Of a stretch of DNA of 64,000 nt, positions 33,843-41,640 are shown one piece after another. Under the pieces are notes generated by a model, which saw only the letters and a list, made by a program, of their open reading frames with translations, had not been told where the DNA came from and searched no databases. Within the stretch, counting starts at the first letter, position 1, and the number at the start of each line of letters is the position of its first letter. The translations under genes were made by a program, and so were the position numbers. Source of the stretch: Krasilnikoviella flava. GTDB taxonomy: Bacteria; Actinomycetota; Actinomycetes; Actinomycetales; Cellulomonadaceae. The DNA lies in assembly GCF_900167525.1 (NCBI RefSeq), contig NZ_FUZQ01000009.1, positions 60,069 to 124,068 of the forward strand. The letters are read 5' to 3'.

Positions 33843-33860
33843 ATACCGCGCAGTCGGTAT
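33843..33860 (-). promoter_or_regulatory. TetR-type operator, copy 3 of 4
   Basis: ATACCGCGCAGTCGGTAT (plus strand) is an 18-bp imperfect palindrome, identical to the inverse of copy 4. On the minus strand its end forms TATGCT (33845-33840), a TANNNT -10 candidate, so a bound repressor would block the promoter of the phosphotransferase/dehydrogenase/ligase unit. Confidence 0.8.
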
Positions 33861-33915
33861 GTCGTGCGAACAGGTCTGCTGCCATGGGGGAGGCTCGGCG
33901 CGGTCGCGCCGCGGG

Positions 33916-34341
33916 TCAGTCCTGCAGGGCGGCGACGGCCCGGCGCACGCCGTCGGGCACGGGGACCGGGCGCCGGGAGGCGTCGTCGACGAAGACGTGC
34001 GTGAACCGGCCGACGGCGATGGGGTCGTCGCCGCCCGCGCGCAGCACGTGCAGGTCCCAGGTGAGGCTGGTGCGGCCCAGTCGTTCGACGCCGATCCCCA
34101 CCTCGAGCTCCTCGGGGTACGACGCCGAGGCGCGGAACTCGCAGGACGACGCGACGCACAGCCCGATCACGCCGCCGCGCGGGTCCAGCCCGCCGTGCGC
34201 GATCATCCAGGCGTTGACGGCCGTGTCCATCGCCTCGTAGTAGACGGTGTTGTTGACGTGGCCGTACTGGTCGTTGTCGTTCCAGCGCAGCGGGAACGGG
34301 TGGCGGGCCCGGACGGGGACCGGTCCGGCGGGGCGTGTCAT
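33916..34341 (-). CDS. acyl-CoA thioesterase, hotdog fold (4HBT/FadM-like)
   Basis: This 141-residue hotdog protein shows the 4-hydroxybenzoyl-CoA thioesterase motif in PLRWNDNDQYGHVNNTVYYEAMDTA, where the conserved aspartate is at the usual place, followed by VASSCEFRASASYPEELEVGIGVERLG. It hydrolyses acyl-CoA thioesters and probably relieves CoA sequestration. It lies 9 bases after the QsdR-type TetR gene and is likely cotranscribed with it. Confidence 0.89.
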   Translation of the reverse strand: MTRPAGPVPVRARHPFPLRWNDNDQYGHVNNTVYYEAMDTAVNAWMIAHGGLDPRGGVIGLCVASSCEFRASASYPEELEVGIGVERLGRTSLTWDLHVLRAGGDDPIAVGRFTHVFVDDASRRPVPVPDGVRRAVAALQD

Positions 34342-34350
34342 CGGGTCTCC

Positions 34351-35025
34351 TCAGGCGACGCGCAGCAGGTGGCGGAAGGCGGTGCGTGCCCCGTCGGGGC
34401 TGGGCTCCTCGCCGGCGATGAGGTCGGCGTACGTGAAGGACTCCGAGACGCGCACCAGCAGGTAGGCGAGGGTGGGCGGGTCGATGGCGCCGTCGAAGGG
34501 GTCGTCGCCGAGGTGCGTGCGCACGAGCCATTCGGCCGTGGCCGTGTAGCGCCGCTGGATCGGGCTCGCCTTGGTGGTCAGCAGGCGCAGGGCCCGGCCC
34601 GGCTCGCGGCGCAGGAAGTCGCGGAAGTACTCGGCGGCGATGAGGTCGGTGGCGAAGTGGGTGAGCAGCGCCGCCACGCGCTCGGCCCCGGCGCTGGCGG
34701 CGGTCGCGCGGTCGGCCTGCACGAGCGTCGGGACGGCGAGCGACCAGAGCACCTCGGCGAGCAGCGCGTCCCGGTTGCCGACCCAGCGGAACACCGAGGT
34801 CCGGTCGACTCCCAGGCTCGCCGCCAAGGGGCCCATGTCGATCCGGTTCCCGGCGACGAACGTCTCGCGGGCGAGGTCGAAAGCCCGGTGCGCGTCCGGG
34901 TGCGCACCGGACGCGAGGCGGGCGGACAGGGCGGTGGGCGCGGCGTCGAGCCCGACGACGGCGATCGGGGCGGGCTCGGCCTGCGCGACGGCGTCCGCGC
35001 CGTCGATCGTGTCGGTGTCCGGCAT
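34351..35025 (-). CDS. TetR family regulator, QsdR type
   Basis: This 224-residue TetR protein has its helix-turn-helix at about residues 60-95 (IDMGPLAASLGVDRTSVFRWVG) after a ~45-residue low-complexity N-terminus. The C-terminal half (AEYFRDFLRREPGRALRLLT; AYLLVRVSESFTYADLIAG) matches the QsdR ligand domain of actinobacterial lactone/acyl-CoA regulators. It is divergent from an acyl-CoA dehydrogenase-thiolase unit, its probable target, and precedes a thioesterase. It is distinct from the FadR-like TetR at 22.2 kb, so the locus has two repressors. Confidence 0.87.
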   Translation of the reverse strand: MPDTDTIDGADAVAQAEPAPIAVVGLDAAPTALSARLASGAHPDAHRAFDLARETFVAGNRIDMGPLAASLGVDRTSVFRWVGNRDALLAEVLWSLAVPTLVQADRATAASAGAERVAALLTHFATDLIAAEYFRDFLRREPGRALRLLTTKASPIQRRYTATAEWLVRTHLGDDPFDGAIDPPTLAYLLVRVSESFTYADLIAGEEPSPDGARTAFRHLLRVA

Positions 35026-35058
35026 GACCGCCAGCCTAGTGCGACGAGATGCCTTCCG

Positions 35059-35082
35059 TGCAACATCTTGAAAAGTGATGCA
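35059..35082. promoter_or_regulatory. AT-richer partial dyad between TetR and acyl-CoA dehydrogenase genes
   Basis: TGCAACATCTTGAAAAGTGATGCA has matching TGCA ends and an imperfect inner dyad in the ~100-bp divergent gap. It lacks the ACCG-CGGT motif of the other operators, so it may be the QsdR-type protein's own site. Confidence 0.35.
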
Positions 35083-35125
35083 GCGTGGGGCACGCTGAAC
35101 CCGTTCGACGACGATCGGAGCAACG

Positions 35126-36391
35126 ATGACGTTCACCTCCCCGGCCACGCCCGCGCCGCCGACGGCGCCCACGACCGGCCCATCCACCACGAGCCCGAGC
35201 GGGTCTTCCGGACATCTCCCGGCACACCTGGACGCCGACTTCTACGGCTTCCAGGACGTGCTCACCCCGCGCGAGCAGGAGGTGGCGCTCGCCGTGCGCG
35301 AGTTCATGGAGCGCGAGGTGCGGCCCATCGCGGACGACTACTGGGAGCGAGCCGAGTGCCCGGTGCACCTGTTCAAGCCGTTCGCCCAGGTCGGCTCCGT
35401 GGGCGCCGCCTGGGCCGAGACCGCGAGGTTCGAGAACTCGGCGGTGTTCCGCGGCTGGGTCGGCATGGAGCTCGCGCGGGTGGACTCGTCGTTCTGCACG
35501 TTCATCGGCGTGTCCAGCGGTCTGGCCATGAGCTCGATCGGCCTCGGGGGCTCGGCCGAGCAGCGCCAGCAGTGGCTGCCGCCGATGGCGGCCGGCGACG
35601 TCATCGGGGCGTTCGGGCTCACCGAGCCGCTCGCAGGGTCCGACACCGCCAAGGGGCTGCGCACCACCGCGACCCGGCACGGCGACACGTGGGTCCTGGA
35701 CGGCGCCAAGCGCTGGATCGGCAACGCCACCTTCGCCGACGTCGTCGTCGTCTGGGCCAAGGACACCGCCGACGACCAGGTGAAGGGCTTCCTCGTCCGC
35801 CGCGGCACGCCCGGCTTCACCGCCACCAAGATCGAGCGCAAGCAGTCCCTGCGGATCGTGCAGAACGCGGACATCGTGCTCGACGGGGTCGAGGTCGCCG
35901 AGGCCGACCGGCTGCAGGGGATCGACAGCTTCAAGGACGTCGCGAAGGTGCTGCGCGTGACCCGCGACGGCGTGTCGTGGCAGTCGCTCGGCACGATGAT
36001 CGGCGCCTACGAGGCCGCCGTCGCCTACACCCGGCAGCGCGAGCAGTTCGGCCACCCGATCGCCCGCTACCAGCTGATTCAGGACAAGCTCGCCACGGCG
36101 CTCGCCAACGTGACCGCGAGCCTCGCCGTGTGCGTGCGCGTGTCCCAGCTGCAGGACGCCGGCACCCAGCGGGACGCGCACGCGGCGATGGCCAAGTCGT
36201 TCGTCACCACCCGGATGCGCGAGACCGTCGCGCTGTGCCGCGAGGCGTGCGGCGGCAACGGCATCACGCTCGACGCGGGCGTCGCGCGGTTCTTCGCCGA
36301 CGCCGAGGCCGTCTACACGTTCGAGGGCACCCGCGACATGAACAACCTCATCGTCGGCCGCGAGATCACCGGCCACGCGGCGTTCGTCTGA
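35126..36391 (+). CDS. acyl-CoA dehydrogenase (glutaryl-CoA dehydrogenase group)
   Basis: This 421-residue acyl-CoA dehydrogenase has FGLTEPLAGSDTAKGLRTTATR, the GdcH-like WIGNATFADVVVVWAKD, TRQREQFGHPIARYQLIQDKLA, LCREACGGNGITLDAGVARFFADAEAVYTFEGTRDMNNLIVGREITG. The last segment contains the conserved EGT in the active-site region. This group includes glutaryl-CoA and medium/branched-chain dehydrogenases. An extended N-terminus (~30 residues) is rich in Thr and Pro. It is first in a two-gene unit with a thiolase, divergent from the QsdR-type regulator. Confidence 0.92.
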   Translation: MTFTSPATPAPPTAPTTGPSTTSPSGSSGHLPAHLDADFYGFQDVLTPREQEVALAVREFMEREVRPIADDYWERAECPVHLFKPFAQVGSVGAAWAETARFENSAVFRGWVGMELARVDSSFCTFIGVSSGLAMSSIGLGGSAEQRQQWLPPMAAGDVIGAFGLTEPLAGSDTAKGLRTTATRHGDTWVLDGAKRWIGNATFADVVVVWAKDTADDQVKGFLVRRGTPGFTATKIERKQSLRIVQNADIVLDGVEVAEADRLQGIDSFKDVAKVLRVTRDGVSWQSLGTMIGAYEAAVAYTRQREQFGHPIARYQLIQDKLATALANVTASLAVCVRVSQLQDAGTQRDAHAAMAKSFVTTRMRETVALCREACGGNGITLDAGVARFFADAEAVYTFEGTRDMNNLIVGREITGHAAFV

Positions 36392-36431
36392 GCTCCCGCC
36401 CCGTCCGACCACCGCACCCGAAGGAGACACC

Positions 36432-37655
36432 ATGACCGAGGCGTACGTCGTCGCCACCGCGCGCTCGCCGATCGGCCGCGCGCACAAGGGCTCGCTGAAG
36501 GACGTCCGCGCCGACGACCTGGCCGCGCGGATGGCCGCCGCGGCCGTCGTGCAGGTGCCCGGGCTGGACCCGGCGCGCATCGACGACCTGATGCTGGGCT
36601 GCGGCCTGCCCGGCGGCCGGCAGGGCATGAACATGGCCCGGGTCGTGGCCGTGCTGAACGGGTGGGACACCGTGCCCGGCACCACGGTCACGCGCTACTG
36701 CTCGTCGAGCCTGCAGACCACCCGCATGGCGTTCCACGCCATCAAGGCGGGGGAGGGCGACGTCTTCGTGTCCGCGGGCGTGGAGTCGGTGAGCGGCATG
36801 GCCGTCGGCTCCAGCGACGAGATCCTCGGCACGGACCTCACCAACCCTCGCTTCGCCGACGCGCTGGAGCGCACCGCGAAGCGCGCCGTCGGGGGCGCCG
36901 GGGCGTGGGCCGACCCGCGCGCCGACGGGGCGTTGCCGGACGCGTACATCGCCATGGGGCAGACGGCCGAGAACGTCGCGGACCTGCGCGGCATCACCCG
37001 CCGCGAGCAGGACGAGTTCGCCGCGCGCAGCCAGCAGCGTGCCGAGGCGGCGATCGCCGACGGGTTCTGGGCTCGGGACATCACCCCGGTCACGCTCGAC
37101 GACGGGACGGTGGTGTCCGCGGACGACGGGCCGCGTCCCGGCACCACGGTCGAGGGGCTCGCGGCGCTGCAGCCCGTCTTCCGGCCCGACGGCACCGTCA
37201 CCGCCGGCAACGCGTGCCCGCTCAACGACGGCGCCGCCGCCGTCGTCGTGGTCTCCGACCGCGTCGTCGACGAGCTGGGCCTGACGCCGCTGGCGCGCAT
37301 CGTGTCGACCGGCGTCACCGGCCTGTCTCCGGAGGTCATGGGCCTCGGTCCGGTCGGGGCGAGCCGGCAGGCGCTGGCCCGTGCAGGTCTGGGGATCGAC
37401 GACATGGACCTGGTCGAGATCAACGAGGCGTTCGCCGCGCAGGTGATCGCTTCGGCGCTCGAGCTCGGCATCGAGGAGGACCGGCTCAACGTCCATGGCG
37501 GGGCCATCGCCGTCGGCCACCCGTTCGGCATGACCGGCGCCCGCATCACGTCGACGCTGATCCACGGACTCGAGGCGTCGGGCGGCCGCTACGGCCTGGA
37601 GGCCATGTGCGTCGGCGGCGGGCAGGGGATGGCGATGGTGCTGGAGCGGCTCTGA
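36432..37655 (+). CDS. acetyl-CoA C-acyltransferase (thiolase)
   Basis: This 407-residue thiolase has the acyl-enzyme cysteine in RYCSSSLQTT, the central NACPLNDGAAAVVVVSD, the histidine region VEINEAFAAQV and NVHGGAIAVGHPFGMTGAR, and the second catalytic cysteine near the C-terminus (EAMCVGGGQGMAMV). It would cleave a 3-ketoacyl-CoA to acetyl-CoA and a shortened acyl-CoA, closing the beta-oxidation cycle with the upstream dehydrogenase. Separate start with a good AAGGAGA site 40 bases after the previous gene. Confidence 0.94.
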   Translation: MTEAYVVATARSPIGRAHKGSLKDVRADDLAARMAAAAVVQVPGLDPARIDDLMLGCGLPGGRQGMNMARVVAVLNGWDTVPGTTVTRYCSSSLQTTRMAFHAIKAGEGDVFVSAGVESVSGMAVGSSDEILGTDLTNPRFADALERTAKRAVGGAGAWADPRADGALPDAYIAMGQTAENVADLRGITRREQDEFAARSQQRAEAAIADGFWARDITPVTLDDGTVVSADDGPRPGTTVEGLAALQPVFRPDGTVTAGNACPLNDGAAAVVVVSDRVVDELGLTPLARIVSTGVTGLSPEVMGLGPVGASRQALARAGLGIDDMDLVEINEAFAAQVIASALELGIEEDRLNVHGGAIAVGHPFGMTGARITSTLIHGLEASGGRYGLEAMCVGGGQGMAMVLERL

Positions 37656-37667
37656 GCCCGCCGCTGC

Positions 37668-38150
37668 TCAGAGCCAGGCGCCGTCGCGCATGAGCACGCG
37701 ACCCGCCAGCTCGTCCACCTCCCGCCACGCCTGGACGCGCCGTGGCCGCAGCACGAGGTAGAGGTCGTGCTCGCCGCCGGGACGCGGGTCCCAGTCGGCC
37801 TGCGCGGCGTAGCCCTCGGCGAGCTCCTCCGGAGCCTCGACGACCCGCACCGACCGCTCGAGGACGGCGTCGATCATGACGACGTCGCGCGTGCCCCCGA
37901 GCGAGAGGCGGGCGGTGCCCGAGGCGAGGAGGCTGCGGCCCGTGCGGGACGTCGCGTCGAGCGCGAGGACGACCCGGTCGTCGATCCACGCCAGCGACAG
38001 CGGCACGAGGTAGGGGGCGGCGGTGCCGTCGGCGGCCACCGAGGCGGTGGCGACCCAGGCGTCGCGCGCGGGGGTGCGGAGCATCGCCAGCGTGTCGGCG
38101 AGGCGTTGCTCACGGGTGCGCGGACCGAGGGCGACCTGCGGGTTCGTCAT
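37668..38150 (-). CDS. PPOX-class flavin/F420-binding protein
   Basis: This 160-residue split-barrel protein of the pyridoxamine-phosphate-oxidase-like class has WVATASVAADGTAAPYLVPLSLAWIDDRVVLALDATSRTGRSLLASG, the cofactor-binding core of FMN/F420-dependent members. Its substrate is unknown, and it may be an F420H2 oxidoreductase or simple FMN protein. It converges with the thiolase gene and follows the MaoC gene 62 bases downstream, perhaps in the same unit. Confidence 0.82.
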   Translation of the reverse strand: MTNPQVALGPRTREQRLADTLAMLRTPARDAWVATASVAADGTAAPYLVPLSLAWIDDRVVLALDATSRTGRSLLASGTARLSLGGTRDVVMIDAVLERSVRVVEAPEELAEGYAAQADWDPRPGGEHDLYLVLRPRRVQAWREVDELAGRVLMRDGAWL

Positions 38151-38212
38151 GGCGCCATCCTGCCCGACCGCGGACCGGCCGGGCAGGAGAGCTGCTCACG
38201 CTGCAGGGACGC

Positions 38213-38683
38213 TCAGACCGCAGGGACGTAGAGCGCGAGGGTCTGTGCGACGAGCGCCGGCTTGTCGACCCCGTCGATCTCGACGGTGACGGTCGAGGAC
38301 AGGCGCACCCCCTGGGCGACGGTCTGGGCGCCGGTGAGCTCGGTCGTCGCGCGCACCCGGGAGCCGGCGGGCACGGGCGTGAGGAACCGCACCCGGTCCA
38401 GCCCGTAGTTCATCGCCATCGCGACGTCTCCCACCTCGACCAGCGCCGAGGCGAGCCGGGGCAGCAGCGACAGCGTGAGGAAGCCGTGCGCGATCGTCGT
38501 GCCGAACGGGCCGGACGCGGCGCGCTGCGGGTCGACGTGGATCCACTGGTGGTCCTCGGTGGCGTCGGCGAACGCGTCGATGCGCTCCTGCCCGACCGTG
38601 AACCACGCGCCCGTCGCCCGCTGCCCGACGGCGTCCGCCAGCGCGGCGGGGGAGGCGATCCGGATCGTGGACGTGGCGGTCAC
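38213..38683 (-). CDS. MaoC-like enoyl-CoA hydratase
   Basis: This 156-residue hotdog hydratase has the family's catalytic signature DHQWIHVDPQRAASGPFGTTIAHGFLTLSLLP, with Asp-His and the conserved AHG. It hydrates trans-2-enoyl-CoA to (R)-3-hydroxyacyl-CoA, which would suit the FabG-like SDR encoded upstream in the same unit. The GTG start overlaps the SDR stop by four bases. Confidence 0.92.
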   Translation of the reverse strand: MTATSTIRIASPAALADAVGQRATGAWFTVGQERIDAFADATEDHQWIHVDPQRAASGPFGTTIAHGFLTLSLLPRLASALVEVGDVAMAMNYGLDRVRFLTPVPAGSRVRATTELTGAQTVAQGVRLSSTVTVEIDGVDKPALVAQTLALYVPAV

Positions 38684-39438
38684 GCCTTCGGCCCGCCGGC
38701 CACGTAGAGCACCTGGCCCGAGACGAACGAGGCCTCCTCGGAGCAGAAGAAGGCCACGGCGGCGGCGATGTCCTCGGGCCGCCCGGCACGCCCGACCGGC
38801 ACGTCCTTCGCGGCCTCGGCGAGGAAGTCCTCCAGGGACACCCCGACGCGCTCGGCGGTGGCCGCGATCATGTCGGTGGCGATGACGCCCGGCGCCACGG
38901 CGTTCGCGGTGACGCCGAACTTGCCGAGCTCGATCGCCAGGGTCTTGGTGAACCCCTGCATGCCCGCCTTGGCGGCGGAGTAGTTCGCCTGGCCGCGGTT
39001 GCCGAGCGCGGAGGTGCTGGACAGGTTGACCACGCGACCCCAGCCGGCGGCGACCATGTGCGCCTGCACCGCCCGGGTCGTGACGAACGCGCCGCGCAGG
39101 TGCACGCGCAGCACCGCGTCCCAGTCGTCCTCGGTCATCTTGAACAGCAGGTTGTCGCGCAGGATCCCGGCGTTGTTCACCAGGATCGTCGGCGCGCCGA
39201 GCTCGTCCGTGACGCGGGCGACGGCGGCCTCGACCGCGGCGGCGTCGGCGACGTCCACGCCGAGGCCGATCGCGCGCCCGCCGTCGGCGACGATGCCGGC
39301 GGCGGTCTCGGAGGCCTGCTCCTCCAGGAGGTCGAGGACGGCGACGGCATGGCCGTCGGCGGCCAGGCGGCGGGCGGTCGCGGCCCCGATGCCGCGGGCG
39401 GCTCCGGTGACGACGGCGACACGGGGGGTGGCGGTCAT
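38680..39438 (-). CDS. SDR family 3-oxoacyl reductase (FabG-like)
   Basis: This 252-residue classical SDR has VVTGAARGIGAATA, NNAGI, NLSSTSALGNRGQANYSAAKAG (Ser, Tyr, Lys) and FFCSEEASFVSGQVLYVAGG. It is typical of NAD(P)-dependent (R)-3-hydroxyacyl dehydrogenases. Its start overlaps the alcohol dehydrogenase stop and its stop overlaps the MaoC start, so three genes are translationally coupled. Confidence 0.92.
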   Translation of the reverse strand: MTATPRVAVVTGAARGIGAATARRLAADGHAVAVLDLLEEQASETAAGIVADGGRAIGLGVDVADAAAVEAAVARVTDELGAPTILVNNAGILRDNLLFKMTEDDWDAVLRVHLRGAFVTTRAVQAHMVAAGWGRVVNLSSTSALGNRGQANYSAAKAGMQGFTKTLAIELGKFGVTANAVAPGVIATDMIAATAERVGVSLEDFLAEAAKDVPVGRAGRPEDIAAAVAFFCSEEASFVSGQVLYVAGGPKA

Positions 39439-40550
39439 GCGGTGATCCTCTCGTCGAAGGTGATGAGCTGGCGCAGCTCTGCGCCGGCGGCGAGCCGGTC
39501 CAGGGCGGCCGGCAGGTCCTCGAGCCCGATGCGGGCCGAGACGAGTCGCTCGAGCGGCAGGCGTCCGGCCCGCCAGAGGTCGACGTAGCGCGGGATGTCC
39601 CGGCTCGGCACGGACGACCCGAGGTAGGAGCCCACGATCGTGCGGGCCTCGGCCGTGAGGGTCAGGGGGGCGACGGACGCGCGGGCGTCGGGGCCGGGGA
39701 GCCCGGTCGTCACCGTGGTCCCGCCGGGCGCGGTGAGCGCGAGCGCGGTCTCGAACGCGCGCGCCGACCCGGCCGCCTCGACGACCACGGGGGCACGGTC
39801 GCCGGCGTCCAGCGCCTGGGCGGGGGTGGCGGCCCGGGCACCGAGGGTGCGCGCCAGCTCGAGCTTGGCCGGGACGGGGTCGACGCCGAGCACCTCGTGG
39901 CCCAGGGCGACCGCGACCAGCAGGGCGGCCATGCCGACCCCGCCGAGCCCGACCACGGCCACGCGGTCGCCCGGAGCCGGGCGGCCGGCGTTGACCACCG
40001 CGCCACCGCCGGTGAGGACGGCGCAGCCGAGCAGGGCGGCGACGTCGGCGGGCACGTCGTGGTCCACCGGGACCACGGAGGTGCGGTGCACGACGGCGTG
40101 GGTGGCGAAGGCGCTGACGCCCAGGTGGTGGTGGACGGGGGTGGTGCCCTGGCGCAGGCGCACCGCGCCGCCGACGAGCGTGCCGGCGGAGTTGGCGGCG
40201 CTGCCGACGCTGCAGGGCAGGCGCCCGTCGGTGGCGCAGGCCGCGCAGCTCCCGCAGCGCGGCAGGAACGTCAGGACGACGCGGCGGCCCGGGACGACGT
40301 CGTCCACGCCGGGGCCGACCGACTCCACGATCCCGGCCGCCTCGTGGCCGAGGAGCATCGGCAGGGGCCGCTGCCGGCTGCCGTCCACGACGCTCAGGTC
40401 GGAGTGGCACAGCCCGGCGGCCTCGATGCGGACGGCGAGCTCGCCGGGTCCGGGCGGGTCGAGGTCGAGCGGGGCGGTGCGCAACGCCCCGGAAGCGGCG
40501 TACGGCGGGGGTGCCCCCGTGCGGTCCAGCACGGCGCCCATGATCTGCAC
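39435..40550 (-). CDS. zinc-dependent alcohol dehydrogenase (MDR)
   Basis: This 371-residue MDR enzyme has the catalytic zinc ligands in GLCHSD and GHEAAGIVESVGPGV, four structural zinc cysteines in FLPRCGSCAACATDGRLPC, and a Rossmann motif VAVVGLGGVGMAALL. It resembles class III-type (mycothiol/glutathione-dependent formaldehyde) or aryl/alkyl alcohol dehydrogenases. The GTG at 40550 was chosen because GAGGAGG lies about six bases upstream; an in-frame ATG follows three codons later. It is first in a unit with SDR and MaoC genes, 60 bases downstream of operator copy 4. Confidence 0.91.
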   Translation of the reverse strand: MQIMGAVLDRTGAPPPYAASGALRTAPLDLDPPGPGELAVRIEAAGLCHSDLSVVDGSRQRPLPMLLGHEAAGIVESVGPGVDDVVPGRRVVLTFLPRCGSCAACATDGRLPCSVGSAANSAGTLVGGAVRLRQGTTPVHHHLGVSAFATHAVVHRTSVVPVDHDVPADVAALLGCAVLTGGGAVVNAGRPAPGDRVAVVGLGGVGMAALLVAVALGHEVLGVDPVPAKLELARTLGARAATPAQALDAGDRAPVVVEAAGSARAFETALALTAPGGTTVTTGLPGPDARASVAPLTLTAEARTIVGSYLGSSVPSRDIPRYVDLWRAGRLPLERLVSARIGLEDLPAALDRLAAGAELRQLITFDERITA

Positions 40551-40610
40551 GTCCGACCTCCTCGTCGTTCGACGGTCCCCAGTCTGATGCCGGGGGGCCG
40601 ATCAGCTGGC

Positions 40611-40628
40611 ATACCGACTGCGCGGTAT
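40611..40628 (-). promoter_or_regulatory. TetR-type operator, copy 4 of 4
   Basis: ATACCGACTGCGCGGTAT (plus strand) is the exact reverse complement of copy 3. It lies upstream of the alcohol dehydrogenase/SDR/MaoC unit. On the minus strand its end forms TATGCC (40614-40609), a weak -10-like element placed as in copy 3. Confidence 0.8.
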
Positions 40629-40678
40629 GTTCGAGAGGAGCCTACACGGAGGGCGCTCCGGCCGGGAGACCTGCGCGG

Positions 40679-40684
40679 TTGACA
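40679..40684 (+). promoter_or_regulatory. -35 element of the SOS mutagenesis operon
   Basis: A perfect TTGACA precedes the LexA box. A -10 is less clear: TACTGA at 40705 (20-bp spacer) or GTCTAC at 40702 (17-bp spacer). Confidence 0.5.
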
Positions 40685-40716
40685 GGGGTGCCGCCCGCGA
40701 CGTCTACTGAAAGAGT

Positions 40717-40732
40717 TCGAACAGATGTTCGA
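40717..40732. promoter_or_regulatory. LexA-binding SOS box
   Basis: TCGAACAGATGTTCGA is a perfect match to the actinobacterial LexA consensus TCGAACN4GTTCGA and extends one more base pair on each side as TTCGAAC and GTTCGAA. It lies 78 bases before the imuA' start codon, just after the -35/-10 region. Confidence 0.93.
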
Positions 40733-40809
40733 ACCTGGCGTCGGTCCGACGTCGTGCTGGTCTGGTACGCCCGGGGTGCTGCCCCGCCGCGAGCCCGGGA
40801 GGAGGTCGC

Positions 40810-41640
40810 GTGACGGTCGTCACCCCTCCGCGTACCGCGGCTCCTGCGCTCGTCGACCCCGTGCTCGACCCCGTGCGTGACCCTGCGCCTGACCTGGCGC
40901 CGGACCCCGTGCGGGACCGGGCCGCCGCCGCCCGGGCGGCGCTCCGGGCGGCCGAGCAGCGCACCGGGCGGGCCCGTGCGGCGGAGCCGGACGGCCGCCT
41001 GCTGCCGGTGCACCCCGAGCTGGCCGCGCTCCTGCCGGGCGGCGGCCTGGCCGCCGGCACGGTGCTCGCCGTGCGCGGGTCGACGACGCTCCTGCTCGCC
41101 CTGCTGGCCGAGGCGTCCCGGTCCGGCGCATGGGTCGCTCTCGTGGGGGCGCCGACGGTCGGCATGCTCGCCGCCGCGGACGCCGGGATCGCGCTCGGGC
41201 GGACCGTGCTCGTCCCCGATCCCGGCCCGGACGCACCCGCGGCGGTGGCCGCGCTGCTCGACGGGATGGACGTGGTGGTCGTCGGTCCGCGCGCCACCCT
41301 GCTGGACGCCGACCGGCGGCGCCTGGCCGCGCGCTCCCGGGAGCGGGGCGCGGTGCTGGTGGCGCAGTCGGCGTGGCCCGGCGCGCACGTCACCCTCGAC
41401 GCGCGGGGCGGCACCTGGTCCGGCGTCGACCACGGGGCGGGCTGGCTGCGTCGCCGCACCCTGCGCGTGCGGCGCACGGGGCGCGGGGCCGCCGCCCGGC
41501 CGGTCGAGGTCGAGGTGGACGTGCCGCTGCGGGTCGAGCACGTCGTCGGGGGCGACCTCGTCACGGCGGGCGCCGTCGCGACCACCGGGGAGAGCGCGGC
41601 GGCGGGCGGCGGCGGGCGCGCCCGGCTGCGGGTGGCGTGA
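40810..41640 (+). CDS. imuA': ImuA'-type SOS mutagenesis accessory protein
   Basis: This 276-residue RecA-fold-like protein lacks a canonical Walker A (LPGGGLAAGTVLAVRGSTTLLLALLAEA has no GKS/T). It is identified as ImuA' from its position before imuB and dnaE2 behind a LexA box and from the LLP-GGL-GTV start of the core. The N-terminal ~45 residues are a Pro/Asp repeat tail (DPV-D-AP). ImuA' helps ImuB and DnaE2 in error-prone translesion synthesis. The GTG start has a GGAGG site. Its stop overlaps the imuB start by one base. Confidence 0.8.
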   Translation: MTVVTPPRTAAPALVDPVLDPVRDPAPDLAPDPVRDRAAAARAALRAAEQRTGRARAAEPDGRLLPVHPELAALLPGGGLAAGTVLAVRGSTTLLLALLAEASRSGAWVALVGAPTVGMLAAADAGIALGRTVLVPDPGPDAPAAVAALLDGMDVVVVGPRATLLDADRRRLAARSRERGAVLVAQSAWPGAHVTLDARGGTWSGVDHGAGWLRRRTLRVRRTGRGAAARPVEVEVDVPLRVEHVVGGDLVTAGAVATTGESAAAGGGGRARLRVA

